64,000 bases of DNA from Taudactylus pleione (lineage: Eukaryota; Chordata; Amphibia; Anura; Myobatrachidae): contig JAUIMM010000126.1 in NCBI GenBank assembly GCA_031769625.1, forward strand, positions 9,120,501 through 9,184,500, read 5' to 3'. Of this stretch, positions 11,842 through 21,689 are shown one piece after another. The first letter of the stretch is position 1. Each line of letters starts with the position of its first letter. The notes beneath the pieces were generated by a model. It was given only the letters and a program-made list of their open reading frames with translations, had not been told where the DNA came from and made no database searches. Position numbers and translations under genes: made by a program.

Positions 11842-12213
11842 TAAAGCTGGGTACACACCTGGCTGCCCTGCCGACCTCCCTATCTATTGGTAAGTGCATA
11901 CACACTTACCAATTATTCAGCCAATGTGTCTGTGCTGTGTACGCTGACATTACAACTGGGTGAGCATTTAAATTTTCTTGCTCAGCTGAGATGTCAGTCA
12001 CCGCCGTCAGCAAGTGTACGGGCAGTCGACGGTTCACCAATACACACAGCCAGACGTGCCGATACAGCTGCAAGATATATCGTCATCAGCTGTGCTGCAG
12101 AAGATGCAATATGTCCGTGAACACTGTCATTCATAAACATATACTCTTTACACACCCGCTGATATATTCAATGGAATGGGAGATATAACTCTCAGTGTGC
12201 ACCTAGTATTAGG
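11842..12213. mobile_element. Harbinger-like MITE
   Basis: AAAGCTGGGTACACACC at the left and AGTGTGCACCTAG at the right are degenerate inverted ends. The left subterminal GGTAAGTGCATACACACTTA is itself palindromic. A fragment with the same terminus lies at 15094-15156. The boundaries and the TWA target duplication are not certain. Confidence 0.45.
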
Positions 12214-12830
12214 CTACCCTAAAACATTTACTGTTATTGTGAGACTATCTGAGTGTTTGAATCATAGAAGTTGCGCAGTGCTTTGGGAACCTGTGGTCGT
12301 CTATTACAGGTCATAGCAAGCTAATGGGTGATATAGATATTTACCTTGAGTGGTATATTGTTTAATTTTTGGGGTGAGCAAATATTAATTCCAGATATAA
12401 TACTAAACCCTGCCTTCTATACAGCAGGATTTGAGATCTGCATGTGCTTAATCTTAATATATTTACATACAGTGCATAATCATCTATTAATGTTACAGAA
12501 TACATTATAATTTAGTAGCAACTCAGTAGTAGTATACAGTAGTTCTCTTTTTAACATAAAATTGTCTATCATACAACCACCTGTGTGATAACCAAGTGGC
12601 GCTATACCATAATAAATGGAATAAGAACAGATTACATCTCTCTTGATGCACTTGATCACAATAGTTTTCCATTCTTATGGAGAAAATGAAACACAATATA
12701 AAAACACAATATAGCAGTAGTGGTCCGTGCGCTGGCTCCAGGAGCTGGATACACCACAGCTGCAAAGTCCATTCAGCCCTGGTTGCTCACCGAACCCTGC
12801 CTGTGGTTTTATTCCTGTTAAAATTATGGA
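12214..12830. other. Unrecognised AT-rich sequence
   Basis: No domain-bearing ORF and no terminal repeats were found. Confidence 0.3.
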
Positions 12831-12834
12831 TTGG

Positions 12835-13660
12835 GTACGGGGTGCCGACAATCAGAATACCAACAGCAGCATCCCGACAGTTAGAATTCCAACAGAATTT
12901 GGTAAGTAACCCTAACCCTTAACCGCCCCCAATCCTAACCCTAACCCTTCCCGCCCACAGCCTAACCTTAACCCTTCCCCTACCGCAGCCTAACCCTAAT
13001 ACTCTCTGGGGGTCATTCAGACCCGCTCGCGAGCGCAGGACGCTCGCAAGCGGGTCGATGTTGCCCCACTGCGCATGCGCACGACGGAGGGAGCTCTGTC
13101 GTGCGCATGCGCGAGACCCGGATAGCGACGGGCTCTCCGTCGCTCCGGGTCTCACACCAAAGGGGGCGTGCTGTCGATGTTGATTGACAGCACGCCCCTT
13201 TGGTGGGCGTGCCTGCCAGACGGAGGCGTTCCAATGGGAACGCCTACCGTCTGAAGCCGGCCCCACTGACATCACTAGTGATGTCAGTGGGAGTGATTTT
13301 GGCTCTGATAGAGCCAAAATCACTCCAGGGCTTGCGGCAGCGAGACCCTACCGCAGGGTCTCCGTCACAAGCCCGATGGTCGCGATGGTCTTGACCATCG
13401 CGACCATCATCATGGATGCTCGCATAAGCTGTGGGTGGTCACCCACAGCTATGCGAGCGTCCATAAGGCCGCTCCATTTTCATGTAGGACGGCCCTGATT
13501 CAGAGCGAGCGCTCTGGTCAGAGCGTCCGGCTCTGAATCAGGCCCTCTGTCTGGAGCCAGAATTTAGACTGCTGTCAGGTTCTGGCGCCAGGATTCTGAC
13601 CGCCGGCATCCTGACCTCCAGGATGCTGACTACATGCCAAAATGATGTTACCATGTATGG
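12835..13660. repeat. CCCTAA-rich repeat, split by a MITE
   Basis: The left part has GTGCCGACAATCAGAATACC and CATCCCGACAGTTAGAATTC, then a degenerate TAACCCTAACCC tract (12904-13000). After the 13008-13545 insertion the text resumes with AGGATTCTGACCGCCGGCAT. A second copy with the same plan is at 43918-45720. The CCCTAA tract belongs to the repeat and is not evidence of a chromosome end. Confidence 0.55.
13008..13545 (+). mobile_element. Serial-hairpin MITE, copy A
   Basis: TCT flanks both sides (13005-13007, 13546-13548). The interior is a nearly unbroken chain of inverted repeats: 13020-13056, 13071-13112, 13113-13153, 13156-13204, 13218-13252, 13262-13291 (a perfect 30-bp palindrome centred on ACTAGT), 13291-13325, 13330-13372, 13375-13408, 13415-13461 and 13495-13540. 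No protein could be encoded. Related copies are at 27546, 29530, 33855 (reverse) and 57553. Confidence 0.85.
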
Positions 13661-13665
13661 TCCTT

Positions 13666-14265
13666 GGCCCTCATTCAGAGCCGCTCGTTAGCGGCAGTAC
13701 GCTCGTTCCGAGTCGATGTTTGCACATCTGCGCATGCGTACGCTTTTTAGTACGCATGCGCGAACCAGTCAGTGCGGTCGAAAAACCTTTGTACGCTATA
13801 TAGCGAGTGCCTGCTATTTTGAGTGACAGAATGAGGCGTATGTGGGTGGTAACAGGGGAAGGTGCTTGAAAATGGGGAGTGGAGATCCGAACGCAGGCGT
13901 GCTTAAAGGTCAAAACGGGCGTTTTATGGGTGTGTATATTTAAAACAGCAGCGTCATTGACCACGTCACTGGGTTATTTTATAGCCAGAACTGCACGCAA
14001 ATTTGTGGTAGCAAACACCAACCACAAGAATAGCGAGCAGTTCATACGCTGGTCGATGTACTCGATTAATCTAATAAATAGCGGACATGACGTAGGATGC
14101 GTGCGGCCAGGGGGCGTTTTTAACAAATAAACGAGCGTATGTTTTGCTCGTTCGTTCAGACTTAGAGGTGTGAACACACTGCAATGTGCGTACGGATCAT
14201 TTAAATAGCCACCCCTTGTTTTTAAACGAACGACCGCAAATAGCGTGCGGCTCTGAATGAGGGCC
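13666..14265. mobile_element. 600-bp MITE, GGGCCTGATTCAG group, subtype 2
   Basis: The ends GGCCCTCATTCAG and CTGAATGAGGGCC are inverted and flanked by CTT (13663-13665, 14266-14268). The interior has few hairpins. It matches the element at 45092-45681 along most of its length, for example GGTGGTAACAGGGGAAGGTG in both. No transposase is present. Confidence 0.8.
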
Positions 14266-14378
14266 CTTGTTAGGAGCTGCAGTAGTTTTGTGGCACCTTA
14301 TACACAATAGATAATAATAGTGTGCTGAGCTGAGCTGATTTGATGATTATTGTGATCATTTTCTTTTTTAATCACAGA

Positions 14379-14829
14379 ATATACCAGACTTTATTAAACG
14401 TGGACAAAAATGTACTAATAAATGTAAATACGAGGAAGAATGGGAAAGTTTATATTCTTTAATTGGAAGGCAAACCACTCTGTCTGATATGCCAGTCTTC
14501 ATTGGCTCATTTAAACTTACACCATGTTAACATCGATCAGGAATTTAGAAAAGGTACTGAACTCCGATCGCGCAAACTAGAAACTTAAAGGAGTCACATT
14601 GAAAAGTGTTCCACAAATTTGCCAAGCACTCCCCGGCAGTTACACATGTCTCGTATCAAGTTGCTTGGAACATTGCCAGCTCAAAAAACCTTTAAGTGAG
14701 GATGATTTTGTTAAAAAGTATCTTCCAGATGTAGTTTCCATCTTGTGTCCAGAAAACGATAACCTGGAAAAAATGGTTTCAGACCTTCAACTCTCACGCC
14801 ATACAACTAACATAGAATATCTGAAATGA
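14379..14829 (+). pseudogene. Broken hAT-derived protein, GTF2IRD2/EPM2AIP1-like
   Basis: In shifting frames the text reads EEEWESLY, then IDQEFRKGTELRSRKLE. This resembles the BED-type zinc-finger and linker region of the hAT-derived vertebrate proteins GTF2IRD2, EPM2AIP1 and ZBED relatives. From 14599 a 76-codon frame gives KKPLSEDDFVKKYLPDVVSI and LQLSRHTT, matching the next conserved block. These blocks are separated by at least one frameshift and an in-frame stop, and the zinc-finger part appears shortened. The rest of the protein (catalytic core and C-terminal dimerisation domain) is absent. It is most likely a decayed transposase or a retrocopy fragment; family assignment is from memory of motifs. 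Confidence 0.55.
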
Positions 14830-14881
14830 ATGGTTCTATTAAATCACAGTTAAATTCTGATCTACAAATTTAGTACTGATG

Positions 14882-15156
14882 CAGTGGCATCATGAGAGGG
14901 GTGCGGGTCGCACCCGGGTGTCACCCTCTGAGGGGGTGACACCAAAATGCCGGGTCCTCTGCATGACAAAAGCCGAGTGCTACAGTGCGACATTCTCCTG
15001 CAGCACCGGTTCCTGTCATAGAAGAGGAGCCGACAATCTCCGGAGGCAGCCCAGAATCTTCGTGCTGTCAAGCCGGCACATTGGACAGACAAATTGGTAA
15101 GTGTGTATACACTTATTAATCTTCAGATAGGTCGACCTAGTGTGTACCCAGCTTTA
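14882..15156. repeat. hAT end fragment joined to a Harbinger-like end
   Basis: CAGTGGCATCATGAG at 14882 resembles a hAT terminus, compare CAGTGGCGTAACTAG at the right end of 9596-10471. It is followed by a GGGTGCGGGTCGCACCC hairpin. From about 15094 the text GGTAAGTGTGTATACACTTA and the end GTGTACCCAGCTTTAG match the MITE at 11842. Both pieces are truncated. Confidence 0.45.
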
Positions 15157-15562
15157 GTGATTCCTGATGGAAGCAACCATTGCGTTCTGGAGAAGTGTAC
15201 CACTGGAGGAATACACAAATGTCCAATGTTCTGCGCTCAGACTGCTATCAATATTTGGGTCTACTTACCTTTTTTAGTCTTTTTTTTTTCCAACACTGAA
15301 ACAAGTGAGATTAAAACATTGATTTGTTCTAACAGACACATACATGAGAGAATTACTGCAAGCAATTTAAAAAAAAAATTATTTTAATAAATGATTGAAA
15401 ACAAGGCTTGTAAATAGTACCACTGATAAAAAATGACAACAAAGTAAACAAGTAAAAGATGCTTTATATTGGAAAGATTTTGTAAATTATGTGATATTTT
15501 CAATGTATGTGTGCACATTTTGTAAGTGTGCATTTATAGTGTGTGTGTGTGTTTATATTAGA
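15157..15562. other. Unrecognised AT-rich sequence
   Basis: Only homopolymer runs and a short GT tract (15540-15552) are seen. Confidence 0.35.
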
Positions 15563-15757
15563 GATGTGCATGGACCCCCATGTTTTGGTTTTGGCAAAAC
15601 CACCTTCAAATGTTATGGTTTAGGCAAAACCACCCTCAAATGTTATGGTTTAGGCAAAACCACCCTGCAGTGTTTTGGTTCAGATTTGGATTTGGTTTTG
15701 AATTTCTTTAAAATTGATAAATATAGCTAAAATCATGTCCTTTGGACATGTTTGAAC
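15563..15757. repeat. Old repeat hosting the nested transposons
   Basis: GAGATGTGCATGGACCC at 15563 looks like a hAT-type terminus. Three diverged copies of a TGTTATGGTTTAGGCAAAAC unit follow. The repeat resumes at 18043-18099 after the hAT insertion, and probably again after 27415. Confidence 0.45.
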
Positions 15758-16179
15758 TAGGGATGAGCGGGTTTGGATTTCTGAAATCCGAACCTACCCC
15801 CCCCGAGCCCCCCCGATCCGAGTCATATCCGAGTCAGGCTCAACTTTTCCCGCCTGACTCGGATCTGAAATTGATGCAAAACGTCATCATCCCGCCTTCC
15901 GGATCTCGCGGGTTTTGGATTCTATAAATGGTCCCCACGTCGGCGCCATTACTCACAGTGAAGAGGGAGGGTGGGAGCTGCTGTTGTCCATAGGGGCTGT
16001 GTCCACTCAGTCCATAGGGGCTGACTGGGCTGTGTTGTGCAGTCAGTTGTCCATAGGGGCTGTGTCCACTCCAAAGTCTATAGGGGCTGGCTGGACTGTG
16101 TTGTGCAGTGTCCCATAAAGGCTGTAGTCCTATAGGGGTGCTGTAGTGTTGTCAGGGGGTGATCTGTGCATCAAGGGTG

Positions 16180-17000
16180 TTCCCCCAAAGTGCATTCCAA
16201 AAAAAATTTATTTTTTCTTTTGTGTGTTTGTGAATTGTGTGCGCAGTAGCCGCACGTGCATCAACAAAGTAGCGCCAAGCGTGCGCCCGTGTCATAAATC
16301 AAGGGCCGGCTGGCTTGTCCGTTAAAGGGTGCTGCAACCCCCAAAGTGCACTCCAAAAAAAATAAAAAATCATTTTCTGTGTTTGTGAATTGTGTGCACT
16401 GTGGCTGCACGTGCATCACCAAAGGAGCAGCGCCAAGCGTGCGCCTGTGTCCCATAAGTAAAGGGCTGGCTGGCTCATCTCTTAAAGGGTGGTGTAAGCC
16501 CCCAAAGTGCACTCCAACAACAAAAAAAACATTTTCTTCTGTGTTTGTGAATTGTGTGCACTGTACGTGCATCCTCAAAGCAGCAGCGCCAAGCGTGCGT
16601 CTGTCTGTTAAAGGGTGGTGTAACTCCCAAAGTGCGCTCCACAAAAAATAAAAACTTCTTTTTTTTTTCTGTCTTTGTGAATTGTGTGGGCTGTAGCCGC
16701 ACCTGCATCCTCAAAACAGCAGCGTCAAGCGTGCGTCTGTCTGTTAAAGGGTGGTGTAACCCCCAAAGTGCACTCCAACAAAAATAAAATAATCTTTTTT
16801 TCTGTGTTTGTGTGTGAAATGTATGCGCAGTAGCTGCACCTGCATCCTCAAAGCAGCAGCGACAAGCGTGCATCTGTCTGTTAAAGGGTGGTGTAACCCC
16901 CAAAGTGCACTCCAACAAAAAATAAACAATTCTTTCTTTTCTGTGTTTGTGTGCGAAATGTATGCGCAGTAGCAGTAGCCACAGCAGCAGCGCCAAACGT
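16180..17000. repeat. Tandem array inside hAT copy 1
   Basis: Units with GCCAAGCGTGCG, GTTAAAGGGTG, CCCAAAGTGCACTCC and a TTTCTGTGTTTGTGAATTG run recur every 133-157 bp, about six times. Frames open across units only because the unit has few stops, so they are not genes. Confidence 0.9.
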
Positions 17001-17059
17001 GCACCTGTGTCATAAGTCAAGGGCCGGTTTGGACATCTGGTCCGGACTGAAGGACGTGC

Positions 17060-17489
17060 CAACAATTTCTGACATGTCTACTGAATGGTGGAGGATTACA
17101 TTGGTGACAGCATCCAAGTAGGGATGTCAGACAGTCCATACCTGTACTGGCAGGAAAAAGAGGCAATTTGGAGGCCCCTGTACAAACTGGCTTTTTTTTA
17201 CCTGAGTTTCCCCCCCTCCAGTGTGTACTCCGAAAGAGTGTTTAGTGCAGCCGGGAACCTTGTCAGTGAAAGGCATAGGAGGTTGCTTCCACAAAATGTG
17301 ACGATGTTCATAAAAATGAATTATCAACTCTTCCAGGGAGAGCAGCCTCCAGAAAGTACAGAGGGAACTGTGGTGGTGGATTCCAGTGGGGACGAATTAA
17401 TACTCTGTGAGGATGAGGATGTACACAACACTGAAGAGGGTGAAGAATCAGTGGATGAGGAGGATGAGGACGACATCTTGCCTCCGTAG
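17060..17489 (+). pseudogene. hAT transposase C-terminal fragment (copy 1)
   Basis: The frame 17085-17489 encodes the hAT family C-terminal dimerisation region. SPYLYWQEKEAIWRPLYKLA is followed by the diagnostic SVYSERVFSAAGNLVSERHR and RRLLPQN blocks, then an acidic tail ending DEDDILPP before a TAG stop. In the family this domain mediates transposase assembly. ZBED1/ZBED4-like transposases are several hundred residues long, so this roughly 130-residue piece lacks the BED finger and the catalytic core. The frame is open but the apparent start is arbitrary, because tandem repeat sits immediately upstream. It is a remnant carried by a non-autonomous element. Confidence 0.85.
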
Positions 17490-18509
17490 AGCCAGTTTGT
17501 GCACGGACAGATTAATTGCCAGCTTGTTTTGTGGGGGCCCAAACGAACCAATCATTTCAGCCACAGTCGTGTGGCAGACCCGGGCACTGAAATGATTGGT
17601 TTGTTAAAGTGTGCATATCCTGTGTATCCAACATAAGGGTGGGTGGGAGGGCCCAAGGACAATTCCATCTTGCACCTCTTTTTTTTCTTTGCATTATGTA
17701 CTGTTTGGGGCCTAGTTTTTCAAACTGCCATCCTGTCTGCCACTGCAGTGTCACTCCTAGATGGGCCACGTGTTTGTGCCACCCACTCGTATCACTTAGC
17801 ATAGTCATCCAGCTACCTCGGTGCAACCTTTTGGACATAAAAACACTATTGTGAGGTGTTCAGAATAGACTGTAAATGAGTTCTTTAAAAAAAAAGAAAA
17901 TACAGATCCAAAACACAAAACCCAGAAGCCAAAACACGGAAGGGTGGTTTTGTCAAAACCAATCCAGATCCAAAACACGAAGAAAGATCCAGATCCAAAA
18001 CCAAAACACGAAAAGTGGCCGGTGCACACCCATAGTTTGAACATGTTTACATGCAATCCAAAACAGAGATTCGGTTTTTAAATCAGAGTTCCAAACTTAA
18101 GGTGCCTAGATACTAGATGACCTGCAAACAATGCAATGTCGTGAACGATTTCCCTTGAATTCTCCCCGGCACTCCAGGACACGATATGGTACTTAAAAGT
18201 GTCCAAGCTGACCAACGATCTACTGATCTATCGTGCGTCATAAACGATTTGCAAATCATTACATAGTGCATGATATATCATTTGCTTACCAAACACATGA
18301 TGATTATCTTAAAGATTTCTGCAAATTTAAATAATGGGCATGCTTAACTAGGTGGTATATAAAGCAGGCGCCATTTTATTTCTGTGCACTTCTGCTCTGA
18401 GAGTGCTGAACGCTGTTCATTGCTATTGTGCTCTGCTTTGTTTTGCCTGACTCAACAAAGTGCTTCTATACTACATTCTATCCTGTATTCTATCCTGCAT
18501 TCTGTGGTG

Positions 18510-20741
18510 ATGGATCCCTTTCGCTATAGAGCTGCTAGTCTATGCTGGCTGCTGCTAGGGAAAGAGCCCAGCAAAAGAGGAGAGCATGCTGGACGAAGGA
18601 GTGGCTGCTGCTGTGGGATACTCACTCTCACATGTCGCTGCCGATGGAGATTTGGGAGAAGTTGCAGATGACTACTGCAACTTCCTGTGCATGGATGACG
18701 ACACCTTCCAGGAGTTGACTCCCTACATCCAGAGGCAGGATACTAAGCTGCGGAGGGCCATCCCTGCTGAGGAGAGACTGGTGGCTACCCTGCGGTTCCT
18801 GGCTACAGGAAGGTCCCTGGCTGACCTGAAGTTTGGGTTCCTCATCTCCTCTCAAGCTTTGGGCGTGATCATCCCTGAGACCTGCAAAGCTAATGTGAAA
18901 ATGCTGCAGTACCAGTTTTGTAAGGTAAGAAAAAACACTACACATTTATTTCTTGTGAAAGGAAAAAAAAATATTATTAAACTTTTTTTTTTAATGTAGA
19001 AAAGATTAGTGTAAAAACATTGTATAACATTTAAGTATTTGCTGCCAACATGGCTGAATATAATCAAATTGTCTTGACAAGAATATAAAATTTGATTCTA
19101 AACATGACTGCATGTAACAAACAACTCTGAAAATGCATAATGTAAAAGTCAATTATCAACAACAATTTTATCAGTCCCAATAGCAATGCTGCACTATGAT
19201 ATATGGTGGGTCTGACGCGGATTTCAATAGGTCAAGAAACACGTGGCGTAAGTGCAAATTGTGGCCCCGGCATCCAACAATCTGCCCTTACGTCATGTGT
19301 TTAGTGACCGTGTTCAATCAGCATCAGTAGCACCATATAGCATAAAGTAGCTATTGGGAAAGATAAAACTTGTTGATAATTGGGCAACAAGAGCAATAAA
19401 AATGTGATAAATTGTAAAAACCTGGAGTCTCCTCCTCGGATTCTAATAGGGCAGTGTAAATCGCTTGGGATTAGGTGGACGGCTAAGTGGGTGAGGGAGT
19501 AGGATGTGATAGGGTGGGAGCCATCACAGAGGGCAGGTGGGTAGGGATGAGGGTGAGCAATATACGTGTGGAGAGACAATTGATTTTTTTTTATCCCAGA
19601 TGACCAGGTCATACAGCAGATGCTCAAATTCAATTTGAACCTCAGGCCTCATCTGCCTCATGGAACTGCTAATATGTGTAGCAAGGTGGTCGAAGTGGTC
19701 AGGGGGCTTGTTTAAGACCTCTTCAGCCTGTCTGAGGTCTGCGGCTGCTTCCTACCCTGCCAATGTCTTCTTTTATGTGGTGCTGGTGGTGGGCATGAAG
19801 GCAGTGATATTTCCCCCTCACTTTCCCCGATAAGGCTTAAATCAGGAGTCCTCACCAACTCCAGTTTTTGGGTGGGAGTCTGTTGATATAAAAAACCCAA
19901 AAAATGAATGATCATGTTTTAACCATTATTTTAATTTTCTCTAGTTCCCTACTACCATGGAAGAGTGGAAAAACATTGCTGAGGAATTTGAAAGGCGTTG
20001 GAATTTCTCTAACTGCGGGGGAGCCATCGATGGGAAACATATCCGCATAACCCCACCTGCCAACAGCGGATCCTACTATTATAATTATAAAGGGTACGTC
20101 AGTATCGTTCTCAATGCGGTGGTGAATGGCAATTATGAATTTCTGTTTGTGGATGTTGGCAAGAATGGCTGAGTTTTGGATGGTGGGTCCTTCAAACAGA
20201 CGGCATTCTACGAGAGGCTCACCTCCAAGACCCTAAACTTGCCGACTGTGGAGGAAACCAAGCACGGCCTAAACTTTGTCTTTGTGACTGATGGGGTGTT
20301 TGCACTGCACGAGAATATCATGAAGCCATATGCGCAAAGGGGTCTGACCATATGCGCAAAGGGGTATGACCAAAGAAAAGCAGATCTATAATCACAGGCT
20401 TTTCAGGGCACATTGTGGGGAATGCCTTTGGAATTCTCAGCAACTACTTCAGCACCTTCCACAGCTCCATAAATCTGCATGTGGACAAGATAGACTGGAT
20501 CGTCTTGATGTGCTGTGTCCTGCACAACTTTCTCAGGCGCAAAACTAGCCAACAAAGGACATCAAGCACAGCTATGCTAGAAGACCCAGAGCAGCCTAAG
20601 GAGATTGTTCAATTCTTGTCTGTGGCAACACCTGAACTGCAATACACTGGGACTGCATGGGCAAAACAGGTGAGGTTGGAATTCCTGGCCTATCTTAATG
20701 GACCGGGGGCAGCGCCATGGCAGGAGGACTGTCTCAGATAA
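18510..20741 (+). pseudogene. Harbinger DDE transposase, broken
   Basis: Exon 1 starts with ATG at 18510 (MDPFRYRAASL). A frameshift near 18580-18590 leads into DDDTFQELTPYIQRQDTKLR and EERLVATLRFLATGRSLADL, the helical N-terminal region of HARBI1-like transposases. A GTAAGA donor at 18925 and an acceptor AG at 19943-19944 define an intron of about 1 kb. Exon 2 continues with CGGAIDGKHIRITPPANS (first catalytic Asp) and FLFVDVGKNG (second Asp), interrupted by TGA at 20170-20172. A local tandem duplication (about 20330-20372) shifts the frame. The block that normally reads ENAFG appears as VGNAFGILS, so the catalytic Glu is Gly here. The C-terminus runs through VDKIDWIVLMCCVLHNFLRR to a stop at 20739-20741. 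Clearly inactive. Confidence 0.9.
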
Positions 20742-21235
20742 AGTGGCGTGGACATTTGGGTACAGTAAAGAAAGTGAATAAAAAAATAAATATCATGGTG
20801 TGTATGCACTGTATCTCTACTTACCAAACCTTCCTCGGACGTCTTGCCGACATCTTCAGCCACCTCCTCCTCTCCCTCTCGCTCGCCCATCAGAACAACC
20901 GACACTCGCTGAGGCTCTTGCACCAGAACAAAGTAGGGGTGAGCTGGTTCGGATTTCTGAAATCCGAACCCCCCCGAGCCCCCCCCGATCCGAGGCAGAT
21001 CCGAGTCAGGCTCGACTTTTCCCGCCTGACTCGGATATGAAATCGAGGCAAAACGTCATCATCCCGCCTTCCGGGTCTCGCGGGTTTTGTATCCTATATA
21101 AGGTACCCGCGTCAGCGCCATTTTCTCACTCGGCTGTGGACAGTGAAGAGGGAGGGTGGGAGTTAGGGCTGGCTGGGCTGTGTAGTGTAGTGTAGTGTAG
21201 TGCAGAGTAGTGTTGTGCTGTGCTGTGCTGCGCTG

Positions 21236-21600
21236 TGCTGCTGTTGTCCATAGGGGGTGTGTCCACTCCTCCAAAGTCCATAGGGGCTGGCTGTGTTGTG
21301 CTGTGCTGCTGTTGTCCATAGGGGCTGTGTCCACACCTCCAAAGTTCATAGGGGCTGGCTGTGTTGTGCTGTGCTGCTGTTGTCCATAGGGACTGTGTCC
21401 ACTCCTCCAAAGTCCATAGGGGCTGACTGTATTGTGATGTGCTGCTGTTGTCCATAGGGGCTGTGTCCACTCCTCCAAAGTCCATAGGGGCTGGCTGTGT
21501 TGTGCTGTGCTGCTGTTTTCCATAGGGGCTGTGACCACTCCTCCAAAGTCCATAGGGGCTGGCTGGACTGTGTTGTACAGTCAGTTGTCCATAGGGGCTA
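21236..21600. repeat. Array 1 of hAT copy 2, 67-69 bp unit
   Basis: About five units contain CTGTTGTCCATAGGGGCTG, GTCCACTCCTCCAAAGT and GCTGTGTTGTGCTGTGCTG. The start of this unit is also present in copy 1, but there it is hardly expanded. Confidence 0.9.
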
Positions 21601-21689
21601 TGTCCACTCCAAAGTCCTGTGCAGTGTCCCAGTCCTAAAGGGGTGCTGTAGTGTTGTCCAGGGGGTGCTCTGTCCATCAGGGGTGCTCC

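Larger units (their letters stand above)
15758..18034 (+). mobile_element. hAT element copy 1, internally deleted
   Basis: A perfect 8-bp duplication GTTTGAAC flanks it (15750-15757, 18035-18042). The ends are TAGGGATGAGC and, read inward from the right, TATGGGTGTGC. Layout: a GC-rich subterminal region, a TATA-like TCTATAAATGG near 15919, a short GTCCATAGGGGCTG repeat (about 15980-16120), a 135-157-bp tandem array (16180-17000), the C-terminal transposase segment (17060-17489) and a 3' region. The N-terminal segment kept in copy 2 is missing here. Confidence 0.9.

Noticed and set aside
12904..13000. Interstitial telomere or fusion point
   Set aside because: The tract is degenerate and belongs to a dispersed repeat with conserved flanks, also found at 44028.
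13184..13498. 104-codon frame across the hairpin chain
   Set aside because: Its peptide simply reflects paired stems; the reverse strand is equally open.
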